DNA of 15,220 nt from Bacteroidaceae bacterium (GTDB taxonomy: Bacteria > Bacteroidota > Bacteroidia > Bacteroidales > Bacteroidaceae). Position numbers and translations under genes: made by a program. Shown one piece after another: positions 7,443 to 13,704 of this stretch. Position 1 is the first letter of the stretch; every line of letters begins with the position of its first letter. Location: positions 1 to 15,220 of the forward strand of contig JAFTTD010000376.1 in the NCBI GenBank assembly GCA_017466965.1, read 5' to 3'. Under the pieces are notes generated by a model, which did no database searches, had not been told where the DNA came from, and saw nothing but the letters and a program-made list of their open reading frames with translations.

Positions 7443-7478
7443 CTTGTATCCGATAAAAATCAATGGCTTATTTACTAA

Positions 7479-7513
7479 AAAAGGCTGATACCTGTATTAG
7501 GCATCAACCTTTT
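7479..7513 (-). terminator. Intrinsic terminator after the beta-helix protein gene
   Basis: On the plus strand AAAAGGcTGATaCCT (7479-7493) faces AGGcATCAaCCTTTT (7499-7513) around a GTATT loop: three stem blocks (6, 4 and 3 pairs) split by two single mismatches. On the minus strand it begins 24 bases after the stop codon at 7537 and is followed by a T-run, as expected for the end of the VTC-to-beta-helix transcription unit. Confidence 0.8.
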
Positions 7514-7536
7514 AAGCAAATAGACGATTTTCTTAC

Positions 7537-8826
7537 TTATTCTGGTTTAAGAGTTCCGCCTGTAATGTTCTTCTCTCCTCTAATGTCAAGCCCTGTAGCA
7601 TCATTGCTGAGGACGTTTATTTCAACATTACCTGCAGTTTGTGTGTAGTCTTTGTCAACACGCATTCCTACACACTTCGTTCCGTCGGCGGTGTATGTTG
7701 AACCAGATACATTTATTTCAAGGTCTGTTCCGTTAAGATATATATATCCGCCATTTTTCACAGGATCAGTTGTTTTAGTGCATTTTTTTGCACGCAAACC
7801 TTTTGTACCATTCCCAACAGCATCAATCTTAATGGTACCTCCGTCAAAATACGCAGCGTATGACGTACGTATTCCTTCACTGATTGTGCCCTTGACGTTT
7901 ATATTGATTTCTCCTCCTGTCATACGAATTATACTGTCACATTTGAGGCCAACACCATCAGATGTTGTAACATTGAGATTGAGTGTTCCACCGTTGATAA
8001 ACATACATCCGTAATCATCTGCATCAATACAATCGCTGCCGACATTATTGACAGTTATTATTCCGCCATTCATCTTGAAATGGCTGTTGTCATCGTTTTG
8101 TTTACCTTTTCCACAGTGTATTCCGTCACTCACAGCACCAAGGATATTGATATGGCCTGTAGATTTCTTGAATTGCAGATACTCTTTTGCACAGATAGCG
8201 TGCTTGGTGTTTCCTGTCACATTAAGAGTTCCTCCACCTTCAAATTCAGGGTGCCCCTCAGTATTGAATGCACCTTTGTGTGTACCTCCCTTGCCGTCTG
8301 TAAGCGTATTTACAGTTCCTTCTTTAAGATAAACAGCTATTCGTTTTCCGCATTGTATGTCAATGGCTGGGCCCTTGGAGCTTGTAAGAGCAAGCCCTGC
8401 AAGTTCGATTGATAATTTATAATCTCCATTGATTAGAAGCGAACCGTTTTCTGAAGCCCCAGATACGCTATAAAGATAATCTTCTGTAGAGGTTGTAGAA
8501 TTTATCGTAACATTTGCTCCGCTAACACTACTTGTAACTCCTTTAAAACTTGAAGGAATCTTCACAGAAGCGGTATTGCCGTTATAGATAATTTCAACCT
8601 TGGGGAATTGTGGTTCACCAAATGTTATACTGTCTATATCGGATATTTCGTAATCTTCCTCACCGATGTAAATTATGCTGTTGTCGGCAGAGAATGTCAT
8701 ATCTCCTAATGACTCAATTTCTATGGCATCGTATTCATATCCTTGGCAGACATAGACTTTCTCCTGAGCATCAAGATTATGCACTAATGCAAATGATGCA
8801 AATATGCTGAGTAAAAGTTTTTTCAT
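7537..8826 (-). CDS. Exported Cthe_2159-type beta-helix, carbohydrate-binding-like protein
   Basis: Secreted protein of 429 residues. Signal peptide about 1-20 (ending LDA before QEK). Residues 21-75 form a small N-terminal region ending with DIDSITFGEP, a phrase common at the start of exported Bacteroidota proteins. From about 78 to the end the sequence shows a parallel beta-helix pattern: successive coils such as GPAIDIQCGKR, GGGTLNVTGNTKHAICAK, NGGIITVNNVGSDCIDAD, NGGTLNLNVTTSDGVGLK, TGGEININVKG and DGGTIKIDAVGNGTKGLR. This matches the Cthe_2159 family, whose founding member from Clostridium thermocellum binds cellulose and pectin-like polymers and resembles polysaccharide lyases. No catalytic residues can be assigned. 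It ends abruptly at GGTLKPE without a sorting tail. The gene starts 41 bases after the broken small secreted gene and appears to be last in the operon. Confidence 0.82.
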   Translation of the reverse strand: MKKLLLSIFASFALVHNLDAQEKVYVCQGYEYDAIEIESLGDMTFSADNSIIYIGEEDYEISDIDSITFGEPQFPKVEIIYNGNTASVKIPSSFKGVTSSVSGANVTINSTTSTEDYLYSVSGASENGSLLINGDYKLSIELAGLALTSSKGPAIDIQCGKRIAVYLKEGTVNTLTDGKGGTHKGAFNTEGHPEFEGGGTLNVTGNTKHAICAKEYLQFKKSTGHINILGAVSDGIHCGKGKQNDDNSHFKMNGGIITVNNVGSDCIDADDYGCMFINGGTLNLNVTTSDGVGLKCDSIIRMTGGEININVKGTISEGIRTSYAAYFDGGTIKIDAVGNGTKGLRAKKCTKTTDPVKNGGYIYLNGTDLEINVSGSTYTADGTKCVGMRVDKDYTQTAGNVEINVLSNDATGLDIRGEKNITGGTLKPE

Positions 8827-8867
8827 ATTAATATGTGTTTTAGCTGTTCTTAAAAGAAAATTAGCTT

Positions 8868-9329
8868 TTATTTCTTGAAAACCTTATGATTGCGCCCGTT
8901 AATACTGATGATATACATTCCTTTCTGAAGCTGTTCCAAACTAACAGTATTAGAATAGTCAAGAGTAGTCTTTTTTACCAACACTCCGTCTGCACGATAA
9001 ACAGACACTGATTCACCTTGAGGCGCTGTAACTGTGAGTGCAGAACCATCCCAAATGAAGTCTTTCTTGCCTTCTATGGTTGTGATACTTTGTTCTTCCG
9101 GCGTACTGATAAACATTCTTTTTATTCCCGATATAGGTGTGGATGTCATAGTACCATTTTTCATATTGAACACCACATTGTTGTTTTGAAATGTCAGTTT
9201 TTTCAATTCAGACAATGCCCAGTTGCTAGTAGTTCACTCCACAGCCTCTATGTAGAGATTATATTCCTGTGCGGAAACCCTTGTTATAGTTAGTATTACT
9301 GTAATGACAGCCAATAAAATCTTTTTCAT
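8868..9329 (-). pseudogene. Small exported protein with a T9SS-like tail, interrupted by in-frame TGA
   Basis: From the ATG at 9329 the frame gives a clear signal peptide (MKKILLAVITVILTI, ending RVSA before QEYN), then NLYIEAVE, a TGA at codon 32 (plus-strand TCA, 9234-9236), and without any frame shift TTSNWALSELKKLTFQNNN and so on to residue 153. Both sides of the TGA belong to one protein design: SELKKLTF and GIKRMFIS are the paired beta-strand phrases typical of short exported Bacteroidota proteins, and the end (SVSVYRADGVLVKK, then LQKGMYIISINGRNHKVFKK) resembles type IX secretion C-terminal sorting tails. A single base change, for example Gly GGA to TGA, would explain the break. TGA is used as a normal stop by other genes here (GH2, VTC, sufS), so recoding is unlikely. 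Translation restarting at TTG 9215 would give a 115-residue product without an export signal. A sequencing error is possible. Confidence 0.7.
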
Positions 9330-9420
9330 AACTAATATCTATTTATAATTACCTGAGTTTTCAGAATAGTTTAAAAACTCAAAAAGCAGGATTATCTTAA
9401 TTCTTTGAACCGTTTAGAGA

Positions 9421-10269
9421 CTATAAATTTATTTTATATCCAATTCCTATTATATGTCCGTTAGGCTCGTCATCATCGTCCTCTGTTTGGAAACGATAAA
9501 ATACAGATATACGGTTCTGCTTGTTAATGTTATAGTCCGCTCCTACTGCCAGTTTCCATTTGTTCGTTGTATAGTTAAGTCCGCAACCATAGTCAACAGA
9601 TGCAAACGGATTGAGCGGTATTCCTTTGATATTATACTCTACAGTGAACTTAGAACGAAGAACAAAGCGATCTTTTGGGTCAACACCCTTGCGGTCAACC
9701 CCCATAATCAGATCACCAGGAACATCATCATCTTCATCATAACGGTATTCTTTCTGATTAATGGAATCCTCTCTACAATAGTGATTGTACTGCACCGTTT
9801 CTTTCAGTTGGAAAGACCATCTTTTTGATGGCGAATACTCTGCAGACAGACCGAGAGATGTTCTATGACGATTGCGCCAAAAACGCTCGTTCACATTATA
9901 TTCATCAACAAAATATGTCCCCATGTTTGGGTCATCGAAATCAATGACTTCAACAGCTCCCTTCATCTTTGTTTCAGCCATCTTCTGCTGCCACATATAT
10001 TCAAATCCTCCACTGACTTTCATGTCAAATTTCTTTGTGTTCAAAAATTTATATGAAAGTTCTCCACCAAGCATGTATCTTTCTATCCGCTCAGTGTTTT
10101 CTTGAGTTCTCATATTGGCCTCTATTTTCAAATCTAGCCCTTGTACTAACCCCTTTTCAGCAGCAACACTGAAATCCATTCCAAAATCATCATCTGAATT
10201 TGTCTCCTGCGCCATTACACTAAACGGGAATAATCCTAAAAGAAATATTGTTAACAGATTCTTTTTCAT
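9421..10269 (-). CDS. DUF2490-like outer-membrane beta-barrel protein
   Basis: Protein of 282 residues with a signal peptide (1-20, ending SVMA before QET). The rest is a run of alternating strands with aromatic ends, such as YMLGGELSYKF, KFDMKVSGGFEYMW, RHRTSLGLSAEYSP, RWSFQLKETVQYNHY, RFVLRSKFTVEYNI and WKLAVGADYNINKQNRISVFYRFQ, ending IIGIGYKINL, as in small outer-membrane barrels. Arrangement and strand phrases fit DUF2490; the exact family is my recollection, not a search result. Acidic stretches at 26-29, 178-182 and 263-268 would be loops. A purine-rich AAGGGG lies just upstream of the ATG at 10269. It begins 12 bases after DUF4956, so it is very probably co-transcribed with it. Role unknown; possibly the outer-membrane part of the VTC/DUF4956 system. 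Confidence 0.75.
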   Translation of the reverse strand: MKKNLLTIFLLGLFPFSVMAQETNSDDDFGMDFSVAAEKGLVQGLDLKIEANMRTQENTERIERYMLGGELSYKFLNTKKFDMKVSGGFEYMWQQKMAETKMKGAVEVIDFDDPNMGTYFVDEYNVNERFWRNRHRTSLGLSAEYSPSKRWSFQLKETVQYNHYCREDSINQKEYRYDEDDDVPGDLIMGVDRKGVDPKDRFVLRSKFTVEYNIKGIPLNPFASVDYGCGLNYTTNKWKLAVGADYNINKQNRISVFYRFQTEDDDDEPNGHIIGIGYKINL

Positions 10270-10281
10270 ATTGCAACCCCT

Positions 10282-10989
10282 TTACTTGAACAACTTGTTT
10301 GCATTTGGAATATCTTCCTTAATGTCCCTGTCTTTTTCACTTCGATAATAAATCTTTACAAGAGCCATATCTTTAAGGAAGTCTATATTGCCTATTTCCA
10401 CTTTAATAACATCAAGACCAGTGCGTTCCCTCAGGTCATTCACAAGTTCATGGTGCTTGTCTGGAGTTATCAAATCTATCTTATCATATTTGATATATTT
10501 TGTGGAAAGGCTCTTTACCCACTGTTTTCTCTCTGCAAAATACAAAACAAGCAAGAACAGAATGTCTGTAAGTATCAGTTCTCCCATAGCAGTTAGCTCT
10601 GGAATGATAAAGTCAGGATGGTTGCCAGATATGTCCGCTTCCCATGCAAGTGCATTGATAGCCGCTAGCGAGATAACGAAGAACAAGTATGTCATTTCAC
10701 GAATCGGCACAGACTCAGTTCTGTATCTCATGATGCAGAATATAGCGAAGAGTCCCATTGCTATACCTGTCTTAATCTTTGCATCACCCATGAGATGGAT
10801 AAGCATAAATATACAGAACCCAACTAAGATAAATGTAAAAAAGAAGTCCTTACGCCTGTTCTTAGGGAAATAGAATATTCGGGCAATAATAATTGTGAAG
10901 ATAGTGTTAATGATAAACCTGAACAAGAGGTCTAAAATTCTGCATACATCGCTTGAAAGCAATAGAATAATGTCATTAAATGCGTCCAT
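10282..10989 (-). CDS. DUF4956 inner-membrane protein
   Basis: Membrane protein of 235 residues. Hydrophobic segments lie at about 18-40, 49-66, 74-88, 101-117 and 136-152, followed by a soluble C-terminal domain (about 160-235). The stretch GLFAIFCIMRYRTESVPIREMTYLF (in two parts: 79-90 and 91-103) is the signature of DUF4956. The C-terminal part (DKIDLITPDKHHELVNDLRE, then RTGLDVIKVEIGNIDFLKD) is the usual cytoplasmic alpha/beta tail. Members of this family sit next to VTC-domain genes across many bacteria, which suggests a membrane partner for the polymerase domain, perhaps a channel or anchor for polyphosphate. This is inference from neighbourhood; no biochemical role is established to my knowledge. 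It starts 72 bases after the VTC gene ends and is followed after 12 bases by the barrel gene. Confidence 0.88.
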   Translation of the reverse strand: MDAFNDIILLLSSDVCRILDLLFRFIINTIFTIIIARIFYFPKNRRKDFFFTFILVGFCIFMLIHLMGDAKIKTGIAMGLFAIFCIMRYRTESVPIREMTYLFFVISLAAINALAWEADISGNHPDFIIPELTAMGELILTDILFLLVLYFAERKQWVKSLSTKYIKYDKIDLITPDKHHELVNDLRERTGLDVIKVEIGNIDFLKDMALVKIYYRSEKDRDIKEDIPNANKLFK

Positions 10990-11061
10990 TTCTTTTATTG
11001 TTTTTTGTTATTAGATTAGTGGTTAATTGTTTATTTTGTGCAGCTAATTTTATCTGTTGAT

Positions 11062-11847
11062 TCAGCCTACATTGAGTTTTCTGCCATTGATACGTTCCAA
11101 ACTTCTTAGACGTTCCTTGAAATTGTTCTGTTTCAGATTTCTGTCTGTCATAGCCATTCCTATGCAACATTTACTAAACCCAGAAGGATGGACATGGATG
11201 TCGCGGAGAAGGCTGCATACAGGCGAGAACACATTCCCGTCTCGCTTGAGTTCTATGATTACAAGCTGGTCAGTATCCGTTTTGCATCCTGTTTCAAAAT
11301 TATGAAATTTCACATTGAAGTCAATAGTCAGACGTTCGGTCTTTCCATAATTAACGAGGGTGATACGCTCAAAATGGTTCTGTACTACCGGATGCATACT
11401 CTTCAGTTCCATGCCAGTGCGTTTCTTCACAAGAGCTTCAGCACCTTCGGCATTCATGAAGTTTTCAAGTGACTCTACTTCTATCCTTTTTTTCTTCGTC
11501 CGCTTGTGGTTGTTCTTCCGCTTCACTTCAAGGAATGTCAAATCGCCAGAACTAAGATAAGTTCTCACTCTGACTTTCACACGATTAGCTCTCTTGTTAT
11601 GATGCTGCATATACATCGTATGCTCATCTGTGTCAAAATAAGTTGTGCGGTATGGACAAATACGTGTTTCCCCTATTTGTTGCACATAATATTTGTCCTG
11701 AACAAGTTTCAGAAGTTCAACAAGTTGCGCTTTTGATGCCACATATTTGGTATCAAGCCTGTTCATGAGTCTAATTGATGACATTTCATCTAATGTTATC
11801 GGATTCATGTTCCCAAGCAAAGCGCATATTTCCTTGTCTTTACTCAT
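11062..11847 (-). CDS. VTC-domain polyphosphate polymerase-like protein
   Basis: Single-domain protein of 261 residues from the triphosphate-tunnel superfamily, related to the catalytic domain of yeast Vtc4, which makes polyphosphate from ATP. Conserved tunnel motifs are visible: RLMNRLDTKYV (26-36), TTYFDTDEHTMY (68-79), KVRVRTYL (91-98, three basic side chains facing in), FLEVKRK (105-111), IDFNV (175-179), IIELKRDG (197-204) and PSGFSKCCIGM (221-231). There are no membrane segments and no signal, so it is cytoplasmic. Start: the frame extends three codons further to a TTG at 11856, but the ATG at 11847 is preferred because it is a normal start and leaves a workable leader after the promoter box at 11877. 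First gene of the probable operon with DUF4956, DUF2490 and the beta-helix protein. Polyphosphate synthesis is inferred from the family. Confidence 0.88.
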   Translation of the reverse strand: MSKDKEICALLGNMNPITLDEMSSIRLMNRLDTKYVASKAQLVELLKLVQDKYYVQQIGETRICPYRTTYFDTDEHTMYMQHHNKRANRVKVRVRTYLSSGDLTFLEVKRKNNHKRTKKKRIEVESLENFMNAEGAEALVKKRTGMELKSMHPVVQNHFERITLVNYGKTERLTIDFNVKFHNFETGCKTDTDQLVIIELKRDGNVFSPVCSLLRDIHVHPSGFSKCCIGMAMTDRNLKQNNFKERLRSLERINGRKLNVG

Positions 11848-11876
11848 TTCAATCAAATTTAAGGCATTATACGCAA

Positions 11877-11884
11877 CAAATATA
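11877..11884 (-). promoter_or_regulatory. Probable promoter -7 box for the VTC operon
   Basis: Reads TATATTTG on the minus strand, an exact TAnnTTTG match, 29 bases before the ATG of the VTC gene. Only a weak -33 candidate (TTCTG, starting 17 bases upstream) was seen. The flanking DNA is strongly A/T-rich (11857-11997), so a chance match is possible, but it lies at the right distance and in the only sizeable gap before the operon. Confidence 0.55.
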
Positions 11885-11997
11885 ATAATAATATTTCAGA
11901 ATCATTATATTTTTATTTATTCATGATGAAAAACAATTCTTTTTTATGTTTTTTATATTTTTAGATTACGCCTCGTTTTTGCCACACTGCTTAAAAT

Positions 11998-12495
11998 TTA
12001 ATAATTTACAGTTCTGATTTCGCAGTTGTTCATCTTTGGAACATCCATTGGATTAATACCTGTAATTTCTGCCAATAGTATTCTACAGAAAAAGCCATGA
12101 CTTATGAGGAGTACTGATTGACCATCATAATGGTCCCTTAGTAGGGATAAAAATGTTTTGCACCTTTCTCTTATTGCACCAATGCTCTCAACACTTGAGT
12201 TCAGATGCGCCCCTTTTACAGGTTTCCCCACCAGATTCCCCATATCACGTTCTCGCAGCAAAGGTGTTGCCACGAAGGGTACAACTTTCCCATCAAGTAT
12301 TATGTTAGCGGTATCTATGCAACGCTGCAAGTCACTGCAAAGCACCGAATCATAATTCAATTCAGCTACAGTCTTTCTCAAAGCCATAGCCTGCTGTATG
12401 CCTGTTTCCGATAGGTGTCCTGGTGTTTGCCCCTGAAAAACACCTATTCGGTTTTCTACGGTTTCCCCATGTCTTATGATATATAATGTAGTCAT
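11998..12495 (-). CDS. Histidine phosphatase family protein (phosphoglycerate mutase-like)
   Basis: Small cytoplasmic enzyme of the RHG superfamily (165 residues), which removes phosphate from a small molecule through a phospho-histidine intermediate. Catalytic core: YIIRHGETVEN (5-15), with Arg8 and nucleophile His9; LCSDLQRCIDTA (52-63), with the second conserved Arg; LRERDMGNLVG (80-90), with the likely acid Glu82; and LLISHGFFCR (129-138), with the second conserved His133. All key residues are present. The length is short, as in the CobC/GpmB-like bacterial branch without insertions. Substrate cannot be told from sequence and no neighbouring pathway points to one. The gene lies between the ompH terminator and the VTC promoter, so it may be transcribed alone. 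No convincing promoter box was seen in its 50-base upstream gap. Confidence 0.9.
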   Translation of the reverse strand: MTTLYIIRHGETVENRIGVFQGQTPGHLSETGIQQAMALRKTVAELNYDSVLCSDLQRCIDTANIILDGKVVPFVATPLLRERDMGNLVGKPVKGAHLNSSVESIGAIRERCKTFLSLLRDHYDGQSVLLISHGFFCRILLAEITGINPMDVPKMNNCEIRTVNY

Positions 12496-12538
12496 AATTG
12501 AAAGCCAATAATATTATGAAACAATTGTTTTTTACAAT

Positions 12539-12574
12539 AAAAAAAATGGGGATGGACAAAGCCACATCCCCATT
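12539..12574 (-). terminator. Intrinsic terminator after ompH copy 1
   Basis: Perfect 10-bp stem AATGGGGATG (12545-12554) with CATCCCCATT (12565-12574) around a 10-base loop. On the minus strand it starts 23 bases after the ompH stop and is followed by an eight-base T-run (A-run 12539-12546 on the plus strand, which overlaps the end of the stem). Confidence 0.92.
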
Positions 12575-12596
12575 CAGGTTATTTATATCATTTAAT

Positions 12597-13094
12597 TTAT
12601 TTCAATCCCAATTTAGCCTTTACCTGAGCTGTAACATCAGTGCTGAGAGTTTCGTTGATGAAAGGGATACCAGAAGTGACATCCATAATATACACATATC
12701 CACCAGCAACACCCACTTCATTAATTGCCTTCTTAACCTTTTCAGTGATAGCATTCATTTTCTCCTGTTCAGCTTTAGCAAGCGCCTGCTGACTTGTCTG
12801 ATAGAACTGCTGGAAACGCTGTGAAAGGTCCTGAAGTTCCTGCTGCTTGCGCTGTTTTACTGGTTCAGGATCTGTTGCCATGCTCTTTTCGTAAAGGTCG
12901 CTTTTTGCCTGCAACTCATCCTGCATTCCCTTCAAATCATCTTCATATTGTTTTGCAAGAGTCTGAAGTTCTGTCTGTGCTGTTGTATATTCAGGCATTG
13001 ATTGAATAATAGTCGCTGAATTAACATGTGCGAATTTCTGTGCGAAAACACTCATTGGCAGTGCCACAAGAAGTGCTAAAATAAACTTTTTCAT
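12597..13094 (-). CDS. OmpH/Skp-family periplasmic chaperone, copy 1
   Basis: Periplasmic chaperone for unfolded outer-membrane proteins (165 residues). Signal peptide 1-18 (ending SVFA before QKFAHVNS). QKFAHVNSATIIQSMPEY is the typical first strand of the family. Residues 38-115 form a long, charged, Gln-rich helical hairpin (coiled coil). The C-terminal GGYVYIMDVTSG closes the body domain, and the end is KAKLGLK. It is a paralogue of the neighbouring ompH at 13165-13680: same domain order, differing sequence. In Bacteroidota two ompH genes after bamA are usual. It has its own promoter box in the 70-base gap and a strong terminator after it, so it can be expressed separately from bamA. Skp-type trimer formation is known for the family and not visible here. 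Confidence 0.93.
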   Translation of the reverse strand: MKKFILALLVALPMSVFAQKFAHVNSATIIQSMPEYTTAQTELQTLAKQYEDDLKGMQDELQAKSDLYEKSMATDPEPVKQRKQQELQDLSQRFQQFYQTSQQALAKAEQEKMNAITEKVKKAINEVGVAGGYVYIMDVTSGIPFINETLSTDVTAQVKAKLGLK

Positions 13095-13150
13095 TGCTTT
13101 TTAGTATTTGTTTTTTAATTATTAATTCCGTGATAATCAGTATTTGCTTG

Positions 13151-13158
13151 CAAATATA
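13151..13158 (-). promoter_or_regulatory. Probable promoter -7 box for ompH copy 1
   Basis: Minus strand TATATTTG, an exact TAnnTTTG match in the gap between the two ompH genes, 56 bases before the downstream ATG. No clear -33 element was found. It would allow ompH copy 1 to be transcribed in addition to read-through from bamA. Confidence 0.5.
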
Positions 13159-13164
13159 AGTATT

Positions 13165-13680
13165 TTAATTTGCATATCCTAACTTCTGAAGAACTTCATC
13201 GCTTATATCAATTTTTGGTGAAGCAAAAATAATATTGCCTCCCGAAGCACGATCAAGTATGAGCTGGTATCCTTTTTGTTCGCTTATATCCTTTACAGCA
13301 TTGTAAATTTCATCCTGAATAGGAGCCATGAGACTCTGACGTTTCTTGAAAAGTTCGCCTTCACTTCCAAAATATTTTTTCTTTAGGTCGCTTGCCTGCT
13401 TTTCCTTCTCCATAATGGCTTCCTCTGTTTTTGTTTTCTGCGCTTCAGAAAGGAACACAACTTCAGATTGATATTTTTTATACATTGTTTCAACTTCCTG
13501 CAAAAGCGCCTCTACTTCTCCTTCCCATTTCTTGGATATTTGGTTTAGTTGCTCGTTTGCACGCTCATACGCAGGAATATTCTTGAGTATATACTCCATA
13601 TCCACTAATGCAAACTTTTGAGCATTGGCAGCCATAACAGATGTCAATGCAACCATCAATGTTATAAAAAGCTTTTTCAT
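13165..13680 (-). CDS. OmpH/Skp-family periplasmic chaperone, copy 2
   Basis: Paralogue of the gene at 12597-13094, also a predicted periplasmic holdase for outer-membrane proteins. With the ATG at 13680 the product is 171 residues. A TTG three codons upstream (13689) keeps the frame open, but the ATG directly begins the signal peptide (MKKLFITLMVALTSVMAANA, cleaved before QKFALVD), so it is preferred. The helical arms span about 35-125 and are rich in Glu, Gln and Lys (LNQISKKWEGEVEALLQEVE is one stretch). The conserved tip DISEQKGYQLILDRASGG is near 135-152, followed by DISDEVLQKLGYAN. The gene starts 24 bases after the bamA stop with no promoter between, so bamA and this gene form one transcription unit. 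Its C-terminal body is more canonical than that of the other copy. Confidence 0.93.
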   Translation of the reverse strand: MKKLFITLMVALTSVMAANAQKFALVDMEYILKNIPAYERANEQLNQISKKWEGEVEALLQEVETMYKKYQSEVVFLSEAQKTKTEEAIMEKEKQASDLKKKYFGSEGELFKKRQSLMAPIQDEIYNAVKDISEQKGYQLILDRASGGNIIFASPKIDISDEVLQKLGYAN

Positions 13681-13704
13681 AAAATTCAAGTTTAAAGTTA
13701 AAAA

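Noticed and set aside
9234..9236. Selenocysteine or TGA-as-Trp recoding at the internal TGA
   Set aside because: Other genes here end naturally at TGA, no selenocysteine insertion hairpin was recognised, and this protein type is not a redox enzyme.
9361..9390. Possible hairpin TGAGTTTT/AAAACTCA downstream of the DUF2490-like gene
   Set aside because: The 8-bp stem is A/T-rich with a long loop, and no T-run follows on the minus strand. It lies inside the probable operon, so I do not call a terminator.
10388..10873. A 161-codon plus-strand open frame opposite the DUF4956 gene
   Set aside because: It is the antisense shadow of a well-recognised membrane protein; the translation has no motif and no upstream signals.
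12496..12545. Promoter box for the histidine phosphatase gene (TATTATTG)
   Set aside because: One mismatch to TAnnTTTG in a very A/T-rich gap, with poor upstream support; too weak to list.
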